Shown piece by piece: positions 52,386 to 62,061 of a stretch of 64,000 nt of DNA. Position numbers and translations under genes: made by a program. Position 1 is the stretch's first letter. Each line of letters starts with the position of its first letter. A model generated the notes under the pieces. The model searched no databases. It was not told the DNA's origin and worked only from the letters and a program-made list of their open reading frames with translations. Origin of the DNA: Mesostigma viride (lineage: Eukaryota > Streptophyta > Mesostigmatophyceae > Mesostigmatales > Mesostigmataceae); NCBI GenBank assembly GCA_009746045.1, contig RPFO01000392.1:1722464-1786463 (forward strand), given 5' to 3'.

Positions 52386-53289
52386 TTAAGGTTGCAATAA
52401 GGAAAAGGACAAAGCCCTAATTTAAAGCAAGGAAAGCAAAAAGGAAAAACTTTTAATGTCCTAAGAAAGGAAAACAAGTAAAATCAATCCTTTTTAACAA
52501 CAGTAATGGATAGGGAGCCAAACTCTAAGGTGAGAGGAGTATCTACACTAGAGGAGGATGACACCGTAGGACGAGGGGGAGATGGAGGTGGTGTAACCAA
52601 AACAAGGCTATCTACCGAAGGGCGAGCAAGAGGAGGAGGACGAGAATGGAGGCCCACATCTGATTCACTATGATCGTTAAAAGGTAGGTCTGAGCTTCTT
52701 CAAAGGACATAAACTTCTTATATTTGGGGACAGTACATGTACGCGACTAAACGAACTTCCTAGCATCGGCCCACGATAAGAAAATAGATGCCCATTGAGG
52801 GGTAATAACTACGTAGTACTTATTTTGCTAAGCTATTATTACTAGTCGAATGAGAAGGAAAAGAACGTCTTGGGGGTACAGCACCAGAGGTAGGGGCTGC
52901 AGGCAGGGTAGAAGTATAGTGATAGGGGGAGGACGGACGTATTGGCTCACTGGCCCGTTGCTGGGCAGCCCTAACCTTAGGGGTATCAGTAGGGTTACCT
53001 TGTACATTGAAGGCAGGGCCGGGTAGGGGAAGACCGATCAGGTTTCATACGCAATAGGAGGCACTGATATGGGAGTCGTTAAAAGATGGCGCCCGAATGG
53101 TCGTCGATGACCAACGCCGTAGCCGAGGAACTCCTGCTGTGGGGTACAACACCAACCACAAGGGTCTAAACGTAGGCATATACATCCAAGCGTAAAAGAG
53201 AGTGGAAGGCGATGAACAACGTTCTAGCATCGGCGACTAGTAGCCGAATCTATTCCTAGGCACTTTCCTATTCTAGCCGAATCTATTCC
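52386..53289 (-). pseudogene. G3 leader and Pro/Ser-rich gypsy-like remnant
   Basis: The part next to 52386 (52386-52500) is the A-rich reverse complement of a T-rich leader like that of G1. Beyond it two Pro/Ser-rich open stretches are readable on the minus strand (about 52690-52495: HSESDVGLHSRPPPLARPSV; about 53040-52825: LPLPGPAFNVQGNPTDTPKV). They look like N-terminal gag sequence of another gypsy copy. A duplicated TAGCCGAATCTATTCCTA lies at about 53231 and 53275. No LTR was identified. Confidence 0.35.
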
Positions 53290-53781
53290 TATAGGCCCCG
53301 CTTGTGCAACGCAACAACTTCCAAGCGGCCTCCCCGCAAATGGCCTCGAGGCCACCACCGGCGCGAAATATGCGCACAGCTCCCAGTGCGGGTGAGCGTG
53401 CCCGACGCTTGCAACAAGCGCGCCAACAGCCCCGGCTGTACCAACAACCCAAGGCGCCCCCAAGCGCCTACCAGCAAGCTGGGCATGCCCTCAACCAACT
53501 CAGTGGATGCCGCAGACGCGGCCGAGCCTGATGATGGCTCTTCCGCGGCCGCATCCGGCCACCTGCGAGGCACACCGGTGGACGAGGGGCCTGCAGGAGA
53601 GGCGTTGGACTGAGAGGCCGGGAGGGCACTCCGGGGGACACCTTACCCGGCCATGAACAAGTCGCCCAAGTTTTGTTACCATGTAATGTGGTGACAGAGA
53701 CCCAGGAATGGCAAGTGGAGCCTAGCGAAGGCCCGCGGCAACTACTCCTCTTCACTGGAAGCCTACCAGACCCCCAGGGCT

Positions 53782-54426
53782 CTCGGCGTTGTTTGGAGGG
53801 CATCAAGGTCCTCATTGACAGTGGTGCGGCTACCACCTTCGATCGTCAGTGAGGCCATAGTGCAGCGCCTGGGAGTAACCCCGACTCCCCATACCATTGC
53901 TCGGCGCGTACGATACTCGGATGGCTACACTCAGCCATCCCCCGGCTATGTGGACTTGGCCCCTATCGTACAAGGCACCAGCGTGCCCATTCGCGCCACG
54001 GTCATTCCCTTACAAGCGGCTGATATCATCCTAGGGATTGACTGGCTGCACATCTCCAAGGTGACCGTCTCTTTTGGTACCATGGTTACCCACTTCCCAG
54101 ATGGGTCATTCTGGTTACCTGCTGAGCGGCAGTATGCGGCCAACGGCATGACCATCACCGATGACACGCCTGCCCTCAAGAGTGACCGTCGTCGCCTTGC
54201 GGACATTCTCATGTCCAAAAGGGAGTTCAAGCGCGGGATGATGAGAGCTCGGCAGCCTCCTCCCGTTTACTCCATTCGTCTGGACGCCCTTGCCCACGCG
54301 CGCGGGCCCAGCGCCCAGCATGCACAGGCCGGAGTTTCGTTAAACTCGCTTGGCATGCATGGACTTGTCGGAAGACGAGGTGAAACGACTCAACGCAGTG
54401 CTCGATCAGTATTCAGCCGTGTTTGA
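53782..54426 (+). pseudogene. G4 protease
   Basis: GIKVLIDSGAATTF (53793-53835) gives the DSGA active-site loop, followed by a frame change. The rest (SIVSEAIVQRLGV ... YSDGYTQPSPGYVDLAPIVQG, IPLQAADIILGIDWL) runs in the 53815-54426 frame. ILG.DWL is the second conserved protease motif of gypsy elements. The frame continues into the linker before the reverse transcriptase. Confidence 0.88.
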
Positions 54427-55929
54427 GGAGAAAACACCTACGTTTCCCCCGGCCAGACCGGTGCTCCACCGCATTCATTTGCAGGAGGGGCACCCACCTA
54501 CCACCTCACCCATTTTTCGCATGGGGCCCGTGGAGTTGGCAGAGCTCAAGAAGATCTTGGTCGGCTTGTTGGAGGCCGGCTTGATTGAGCCCAGCAATAG
54601 CCCTTACAGCGCGGGCGTGTTGCTGGTGCCCAAACCCAATGGGAAGTGGCGTCTGGTTACGGATTATCGCAAACTCAATGCGATCACCGTGAAGTCCAAG
54701 TATCCCCTCCCCCGCATCGATGATATATTTAATAAGGTGGAGGGCGCCAAGTACTTTACGGTGCTCGATTGTGCAGACGGTTTTTGGCAACTTCGGATCG
54801 CCCCCGAAGATTGCCATAAAACAGCCTTTGCCACGCCTTTTGGCCATTACCAATTCCGCGTGGCGGCCATGGGCTTGTGTAACAGCCCTGCCTCTTTTCA
54901 GATGCTCATGAACCACCTCTTTAGGTCGGTGATGGGCACTAGTCGGCTGCCCCAGGTCTCGGCAGACCTGCGCGACCCGACTATCCCGTGCATGGGACCC
55001 GGGGACGCAGCCGTACAAACGCACCTGCGTGGCCATCTACTTGGATGACATCCTCATTTTCTCTCGCACGTTCGAGGAGCACTTGGAGGATGTTGCCGCG
55101 GTTTTGCAGATCATGGCGGATAATAAACTGTCCGCCCGCCGCAGCAAGGTAGAATCAGGCCGCAGCGTCCCCTTTTTAGGCCACATTCTCTCGGACAAGG
55201 GCGTGTCCACGGACCCCGATAAGGTCGCCGCCGTCCAACAGTGGCCTGTTCCCGCGAATGTTCGCGCCTTGCGCAGCTTCTTGGGCTTGGTATCGTATTA
55301 TCGCCGCTTCATCCCGCGTTTCGCGACCATTGCGGCCCCGCTTACTCACCTCCTCAAGAAGGACGTACCGTGGGAATGGTCAGACCTGTGTCAACAGGCC
55401 TTTGACCTGCTGAAGGCCAGGCTCGCCACTGCGCCTGTCCTCATCCTTCCGGATCCCACCAAGCCATTCGTGGTCAATAGCGATTCTAGCAAGGTTGCTA
55501 TTGGCGGTGTGCTGAGAACTCCAAGACCATGGTCTCGGTCTCCAACCGGTCGAGTATATCTCCCGGACGATGATCCCGGCCGAAAGAAATTACCCGGTCC
55601 ATCAGCAAGAGTTGTTGGCCGTGGTGTACTGTTGCCATACTTGGCGGCACCATCTCCTGGGTGCTCAGTTCAACGTGGCCATGGCCGAACCCGACCCTGC
55701 GGACCCGTACCGCTTGATCATCCAGACCGACCATCGGCCCCTCACGCACTTGTTGACGCAGCCCACGCTTACGCCACGCCAAGCCCGTTGGCTTGAATAT
55801 TTGGCACAGTTCGGTCCGTTCAAGATCGAATATGTCAAGGGCCTTGACAACACGGTCCCTGACGCCCTGTCGCGTCGCCCCGACTATATTGGTTTTATGA
55901 GGATCTTGACGTTTTGGCCACGACGTTGA
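54350..55929 (+). pseudogene. G4 reverse transcriptase and RNase H
   Basis: Frame 54350-55010: VFEEKTPTFPPARPVLHRI, LLVPKPNGKWRLVTDYRKLNAITVKS, FTVLDCADGFWQL (motif A), FGHYQFRVAAMGLCNSPASFQ. After a shift, 55029-55510: CVAIYLDDILIFSRTFEEHL (YLDD), FLGHILSDKGV, RSFLGLVSYYRRFIPRFA, PTKPFVVNSDSSKVAIGGVL (RNase H). After another shift, 55570-55929: YPVHQQELLAVVYCCHTWRHHL, IQTDHRPLTHLLTQPTLTPRQARWLE, YVKGLDNTVPDALSRRPD. All catalytic motifs are visible, but two frameshifts separate them. No integrase follows. Confidence 0.92.
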
Positions 55930-56701
55930 TCCCCTCCCATGGTCCCGTCGCCCCCTTTGGCGACCGCTTAAGCGACCCGATGAGCCCCTTCCTCTTCTGT
56001 GGCGCCACAACCGCGGAGGTTGACACTGTTGACCATTCCGTGCGCCTCGCCGGCAGCACCCCTGCACGTGAGGGCACGTGCGCAGCCGCAGGGGGGGGAA
56101 GGACTTCGGCCCCGAACAGCCATGTGGTGCCGGTTGCGGAGCGCCGCCGCATCGTGGCCCCAACCCACGTGATCGCGACGGGATCATGTACGATCTCGCG
56201 GGGGACGTACCCCGGGCGGCGCCCATGCAGGTGCTGCTCATCCGCGGTTTCACGCGGATCAGCCGGTGGATTTTATCGGCATTCGGCACGTGCTCCCGCC
56301 AGAGATGTTCTCCGCCGTACAGTTCACGGACCCATGGGGCGCTGCGGGATGTCAACCTGGCCAAACGCCATGATGCACGCGCCGGCGAGCGGCAACTCAC
56401 CTTCCAGCACGCCCTAGTCCAGGCCAATGGCCTGCCTCTTCCCGAGCCGGCTGAGGCCGCGCCGCGGCTGAGCGTGTCCACCGGCGTCAACGCCCGGCCG
56501 TACCTCTGCGCGGGCATGGCCGTGGGGGCTCCGCTCGTGGGGGTCACCGCCCGAGCCCTTACCGCCCGGCGCCGTAACTGAACCATCGCCAACGGACGGT
56601 GACAATTCGCACGATCGATGCGTGCCCTGGAAGGGAACAGTGACTATGTATACAGTCATTTATAAGCCCCGGCTACAGGTCGAGTAGCCGCCTCTTTTGT
56701 T
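55930..56701 (+). pseudogene. G4 C-terminal remnant
   Basis: Begins with a spacer similar to that after RNase H in G1 and G3 (DLDVLATTLIPSHGPV), then reads in several frames a Pro/Ala/Arg-rich sequence ending ...HDARAGERQLTFQHALVQANGLPLPEP. No integrase residues can be aligned. Weak, composition-driven homology only. Confidence 0.5.
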
Positions 56702-56713
56702 GGGGGGGGGAGG

Positions 56714-57500
56714 TGTGTTGCACGGATGCAACATGCCATTTGTGGTATTAAATTATCCGTCCCGGTCGATCGGCGCCGACCGTAATCCGGCGCCAGTGCC
56801 GAGGCCATAGTATAGTTGGCAGCCGAGGCAATCCGTGTGGAAGTAAGTGTAGAAGTTTTGCTGACGAACTTGGCCTTTGCGCCGTAGGCGGACCTAGCGC
56901 CTGAACGGGAGTTACGGGACAGCCAAGTGGCACTGCACATGCGTTATGATGGTACCTACGGACATTTGGATATTTTTCAGGAGAGGCCTCTAGCCGTACT
57001 AGTCTTTAATGTGTTCTAGACGGTTCGAGAAGCCCGTCCCCGCGGACCTCACGTCATGCCTGGTTGGCAGCGCCAGGCGCAGCCGCCAACGGGGACGAAG
57101 GGATGTCCAAAATAGGCAAGGCACGAGCTATGCCAGCAGTCCGGACCTTGTATCGTAATTTACCACGTTGCTCTACAGATTATTTACCATCGCTTAATCC
57201 TGGAGTGTAAATCTCCTGTGGGCTCGAGTGTGAATCCCTCGCCTACTGGGTGTAAGTCTTCCCGCATTGAGTGTTTTAATCTGTGTGGTAACATTGTAAT
57301 ATACGAAACCGGTTTTCCGGGTTTGAGCTTATTCGTATTGTGTGACAAGTATTCTTAAGCCACCATCGTGCGCTGTGACGCATAGGAAGTCAAAGGTCTT
57401 TCGCATTCATTCTCAATTATTAAGGCGCTATTTTAAATAGCCATACGTGTTAAACTCCATCCCCGGCCCATATTCCCATCCCATTTGCATTTCCCTGAGG
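56714..57500 (+). repeat. Start of G4 3' LTR; far border undefined
   Basis: The sequence after the polypurine tract starts TGTGTTGCACGGATGCAACA, with a TGTTGCA/TGCAACA inverted repeat at 56716-56733. No second copy exists in the window, so the LTR end cannot be fixed. The remaining sequence to about 57.5 kb has no coding content. Confidence 0.5.
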
Positions 57501-57800
57501 ACTTATGCTCACGTGATGCAGATACGTGTAAATTAATTAATTAATTAGTTAATTAACTATAATGAATAAATTAATGAACTAATGAATTAATGAATGAGAT
57601 TAGGATAGTACCTATAATATACACTCCGGCTGTGGCATGTCCATGCACATGCGCACGCAATTAAGTACTTTTTACATTTGCCGCATTCGAAAATAGAGAT
57701 TTGGGCTCGCGAGGTGCCCACTTGTCAAGCCTGCATGCAATTGGAATTGATTAATTAATTAATTAGAGTCGTGCTCCCGTTGCGGAGTCACGGAGAATTA
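57500..57800. repeat. Dispersed AT-rich repeat, copy 2
   Basis: Shares ACTTATGCTCACGTGAYGCA, TTAATTAAT runs (57532-57560, 57750-57765) and GTTGSGGAGTCACGGAG (about 57779-57795) with the repeat at 1057-1345. The order of blocks differs between the two places, so they may be parts of a longer family. A GATG tandem stretch lies at 57805-57820 and ATCTATCTAC-type repeats at 57846-57890. Confidence 0.5.
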
Positions 57801-57908
57801 ACCCCGATGGATGGATGGATGGGTGCAATTACAGTCCTACCGGTCTGATCTATCTACAACAGCTATCTACAACATCTATCTAATCTATCAACATCAACTC
57901 TACCGGCC

Positions 57909-59340
57909 CTAGGGGACCTGTCTAGCATGCCTCCCGTGTGTTTGTACACGCGGGCGCTTCCCCACGGGAGGGGGCTCGTTGTCCTCTATGACCTGGGCCC
58001 ACTTGGCCTTGTCCATCATCTTTTTCCAAATCACGGAGAGGCCTAGGCCCCCCATGTCCTCTACTAGCTGTTCTTTGAAGGTGCGGGCCTTGCGGCGTCT
58101 AGCATTGATCACGGGGCCTGGCCCACGTAAGGAGGTGGTGGCCAGGCTGAGCTGGGCGCAGTCCCGCGGGGGGGCCACGTGAGGTGTCTACCTGATTGGT
58201 GCGAGCTAAGTGCGCCCTACTAGCTGCAGGCGCCGCTGCTTAATAACGGTGCTGGTGATATATATGTCATGCCGAGGTACAGGTCCTCGTTGCGACATGA
58301 GCAGCATATCCTACTCTGAAAATGGATCGCAGCATGTTGGTGACCGCGCCGCCCAGCTTTCGGGCCAGGTCGGCGGTGAGGGTCCACGTCTCGGCCCCAT
58401 ACGCGAGAACAGGAAGGACGTGGACCTTAAACAGGTCCTGTTTCTCGATCTTACCCAGGGGCTTTCGCCACAGGGCCCGATATTGGCGTAACGCGTGCCA
58501 GGCGAGGGAGATGCGGTGGTCCACATCAGCATCGCAGCTGGGCAGGAGGATGGCCAGCAGCTTGACACGGTCCCGGTACAGGACTCGAGAGCCATCAAGG
58601 AGAAAGAGGGCGGGCGGTGGGTGAGTGAGCCAAATCGCCAGAGCCTCGGTCTTCTTGCTGACCTCAAGCCCCACTGCGCGGGCCGGCCTCGATAGCTAGG
58701 CAATCAAGCCACGTCTGCACGTGCCCAGTGTCCTCGAAGAGGATGGTGTCGTCTGCATAGATGATGTCCGCCAGCCGAATCTCCGTGTCGATCCGCCCCG
58801 CCATGCCAGAAACGGTTGTCAACCTGCACCCCTGGTTCCCTACTCACGATGCGGGCAAACCACTTGCGCGCCTGAATCATTACGTATTCGACCACAATAA
58901 TGAACTGTCAGGTATATAGGGTATAGGGCGACAGCACGCAGCCCTGCCACACACCCTTCTGTGAAGGGCATGGTGGCGTGGTCCCGTAGGAAGTGCGCAC
59001 CGAAGTGGTGGACCCTTCATATACAGGTTGCGGATGACAGCAATAAGGGGGCGGGGGATCCGGAACAGAGCGAGGATGTCCCATAGCGCAGGCCAGAAAA
59101 CCGAATCGAAGGCTTTGATGAAGTCCACCAGCACAAGGTGCAGAGGGGACTCACCAGGCTGAAGGCATTGCAGTTCTTCCACAAGGCGGCGAGTAGCGAA
59201 GAGCGCCTGTACTGTGTTGCGACCTGAACGGAAGCCGCGCTGAGTCTCACTGAGGTGTCCGTCAGTCCAGGGCCGTGCGCAGGCGGTTCAGGATGAGCCG
59301 CATGAGAAGCTTGAGGGGGGCAATTTGGATGCACACCCCT
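57909..59340 (-). pseudogene. LINE reverse transcriptase fragment (YADD)
   Basis: Minus-strand non-LTR reverse transcriptase in several frames. From high to low coordinates: GVCIQIAPLKLLMRLILNRL (about 59330); RGFRSGRNTVQALFATRRLVEE; LVLVDFIKAFDSVFWPALWDIL (motif A, about 59120); GVWQGCVLSP (motif B, about 58960); LADIIYADDTILFED (motif C, about 58770-58730); GLEVSKKTEALAIW; RISLAWHALRQY; VLPVLAYGAETWTLT (about 58400); and a C-terminal block IWKKMMDKAKWAQVIED (about 58030). This order is typical of CR1/RTE-like LINE ORF2 proteins. Endonuclease and 5' part are missing and at least four frameshifts exist. No tail or target duplication was recognised. Confidence 0.85.
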
Positions 59341-59432
59341 CTGTAGTTACCCCATGCAACTAGAAGCTAGATAGATTGATCAATCCAATTTCATTACCAT
59401 CCCCCGGTGATCGAGGACTTTATACCTTCACG

Positions 59433-60074
59433 TAATAAGAGAATGAAAGGTGCGGTCCTGTATGGCACCGCCACCTTCATGACAGGCAATCCGGCCCAAC
59501 CAGCCGATTCTTGAGACCATGCTTTATCATCAAAGCAACCAAAAGACCTTTCAATTCCAATGAGATACATGACGAATTACAAAGAGTGTCGAGTTGTAAT
59601 GTTGTAGTTATAAGAGCAGCTGTGAGGTCCCTTGGTTGACGCGGCCACTGCACCACTTTAGACATCAGCCAATCATAACATTGTCTAACTTCCGACAAGC
59701 TAAACTTCAAGCTTTATCTGTCAAGCGAACACAAATATACAAGGGCAAATCTATCGGCTATGCCAGGCACCGCCTGGGGCTTCCTTGCATTTGTGTCTGG
59801 TGTCCCACGTTGAAATCCTGAAATTGCACATCTGCTCAGCGCCTCGCCGGCTTGCTGTGTACCAGCATTCGGCAAACTGCCCTTGTGACGAATGTCAGTG
59901 AAATTCAGGTCCGCCCAAAAGTTCCGTCAGCAAATTCAGCGGACTTGGCGCGTGAGTACAACTGAGATCCGCGGCGTCAGTACCGGGCCGCGGTATAGCA
60001 ACCTGCACAAGGCTGCGGACGTCAGAATTACGCTAAAATCTGAATTGCGGACGTGATAGATCACGGACGCGACA
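59433..60074. repeat. 640-bp direct duplication, copy 1
   Basis: TAATAAGAGAATGAAAGG ... GGACGCGACA. Repeated at 60518-61156 with one 3-bp indel (GCG/CCA region near 59640) and one substitution seen (C/T near 59689). A minus-strand frame (59710-59477) of about 77 codons is kept in both copies (YDWLMSKVVQW, CISLELKGLLVALMIKHG); I do not recognise it. Confidence 0.9.
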
Positions 60075-60517
60075 GCTGTCGCGTTTGCGTGCCCGCATAT
60101 CATCCTGGACTGGTCATTACCGCTACTTGGAATGCATCCACTATCAGCAGTAATCATGTGTGAGATATGCCACCTCCCCCCCCACTATTTAGCTCACAAC
60201 AACGTGAGAGCAAAAAGTGAAAGAAAGGCAGCTCACACAAAAGAAGGAAGCCCAAAGAGGGCGTCATTCCAGGCAGCAGCAAAAAGGGAAAAATCCAGCT
60301 GCTCAAAGATGCTTTTCCAGGATCAGCAACAACCTTAACATGCATGCTTTTAAAGGCTTAGCAATAACCCCTTCAATGGCTTTGTACAGGGAAAAGCCTA
60401 ACCTCTTCAGATGCTTTTGAAGGCTAAGCAATAACCTCTTCCTTGTGCTTCCCTGGGTGAAGCAGGAGGAACATCCAGGCTGGCCGGACTGAACCCATCA
60501 TAGGTTGTTCGTCCGTT
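60075..60517. other. Spacer between the direct duplicates
   Basis: 443 bp with an internal near-repeat: TGCTTTTAAAGGCTTAGCAA (about 60343) and TGCTTTTGAAGGCTAAGCAA (about 60410). A poly-C run lies at 60174-60182. No coding sequence is recognised. Confidence 0.5.
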
Positions 60518-61156
60518 TAATAAGAGAATGAAAGGTGCGGTCCTGTATGGCACCGCCACCTTCATGACAGGCAATCCGGCCCAACCAGCCGATTCTTGAG
60601 ACCATGCTTTATCATCAAAGCAACCAAAAGACCTTTCAATTCCAATGAGATACATGACGAATTACAAAGAGTGTCGAGTTGTAATGTTGTAGTTATAAGA
60701 GCAGCTGTGAGGTCCCTTGGTTGACGCCACTGCACCACTTTAGACATCAGCCAATCATAACATTGTCTAATTTCCGACAAGCTAAACTTCAAGCTTTATC
60801 TGTCAAGCGAACACAAATATACAAGGGCAAATCTATCGGCTATGCCAGGCACCGCCTGGGGCTTCCTTGCATTTGTGTCTGGTGTCCCACGTTGAAATCC
60901 TGAAATTGCACATCTGCTCAGCGCCTCGCCGGCTTGCTGTGTACCAGCATTCGGCAAACTGCCCTTGTGACGAATGTCAGTGAAATTCAGGTCCGCCCAA
61001 AAGTTCCGTCAGCAAATTCAGCGGACTTGGCGCGTGAGTACAACTGAGATCCGCGGCGTCAGTACCGGGCCGCGGTATAGCAACCTGCACAAGGCTGCGG
61101 ACGTCAGAATTACGCTAAAATCTGAATTGCGGACGTGATAGATCACGGACGCGACA
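60518..61156. repeat. 640-bp direct duplication, copy 2
   Basis: Second copy of 59433-60074. The lack of TG...CA or other matching short termini, and of a clear target duplication, argues against a small LTR element. Unequal crossover or a local copy event is more likely. The near-identity points to recent origin or to an assembly artefact. Confidence 0.9.
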
Positions 61157-62061
61157 ACGCTGTCTATAGGTGCATCTTAACGATGATGGGCAAGACAATC
61201 TTATAAAGGATGCCAGACAATGCCATTGCAAAGCAGCTTTATTACAATATAAGACATAAAATCAAAATTTTTATGGCAGTCAACAGATGGAACAAAAAGC
61301 TCTCTAGAGGTACATCGATTGAGCACTGTAGGCACATTGATACAAGTACACTGTTAGAAATACACAGCACCTCAAGCACATTCAGAGCCATCCACTGTTG
61401 TCATATTGATCTGGCCACCCATAAGGCAGCAATGCCTTTGCTACAGCCCTTGAAAGTAGGGTGTGATCTTGGCATGCGCCACTATGTGTTGGTGGCCTGC
61501 ACGGCGCAGCACTGTTAAACAAAAAGCAATTGGAAAAAGAGAAGAAAATACAATCTGAGAGCCAAAGGCCCCTAGATCACATTAAACATTCTCTCCCACT
61601 AGTTAGAAATCCAGCCACACTATAGGGCAAGCTAGATTTCGGATAGCATTGCAAGTTCCTACTAGTGTACAAGCAATTCAACACAGTCCACAATTAACTG
61701 GTAGACACACCGGAAATCCGGTGTGGAGTAAGGGCAAGCTACTGGGGAGCAAGAGAAGTACAAATAGGTTACCTTCAGGAGAAAGTGGGAGAATGAGACC
61801 CTATCGAGCAAGGTTAAGATAGCATTGGAGAAACGGGGAGGAAAATCTTTCCCGGGGTCTCTTGCTTTCCTCACATGCTGCATCCAGTAGCCTCCCCGTG
61901 CTTCCACAGTCTCCGAATTCCCTCCTGTAATAGGAAATGTTTTGGGAAAGAAAAATTTCCTATTACATCTGGGAAAGAAAATCTTCTTTCTTTTATCTGC
62001 CCCATTCCTCAATCACGCTCCAATCTTCCAGTGAATACATCCGCTGCATCCCCATGTCTTG
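61157..62061. other. Spacer / 3' region of the flanking gene
   Basis: No domain-bearing frame. The part next to 62061 is the probable 3' untranslated region of the minus-strand gene ending there. A hairpin with TGTAA signals on both strands is listed separately. Confidence 0.5.
61926..61967. terminator. Hairpin with TGTAA signals on both strands
   Basis: A perfect 13-bp inverted repeat, TGTAATAGGAAAT / ATTTCCTATTACA, with a 16-bp loop. Each arm begins, on its own strand, with TGTAA, the polyadenylation signal typical of green algae. The minus-strand TGTAA is about 95 nt downstream of the stop codon at 62062, a suitable distance for the 3' end of that gene. Confidence 0.45.

Larger units (their letters stand above)
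53290..56713 (+). mobile_element. Ty3/gypsy copy G4, decayed, integrase deleted
   Basis: GC-rich plus-strand relative of G1/G3. Order: Gln/Ala/Pro-rich gag remnant (53300-53700), protease, reverse transcriptase, RNase H, short spacer, C-terminal remnant, then a polypurine tract (GGGGGGGGGAGG, 56702-56713) and the start of a 3' LTR (56714, TGTGTTGCACGG). Integrase motifs are absent between the RNase H end (about 55900) and the C-terminal region, so roughly 1-1.5 kb has been lost. The GC bias compared with G1 and G3 suggests a different subfamily or history. Confidence 0.85.

Noticed and set aside
53302-53613. Plus-strand ORFs rich in Gln/Ala/Pro as a host gene
   Set aside because: They lead directly into the G4 protease and fit a decayed gypsy gag.
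59433-61156. The 640-bp direct repeats as LTRs of a small TRIM-type element
   Set aside because: Ends are not TG...CA or AGTT...AACT, no 5-bp target duplication is found, and no primer-binding site follows copy 1.
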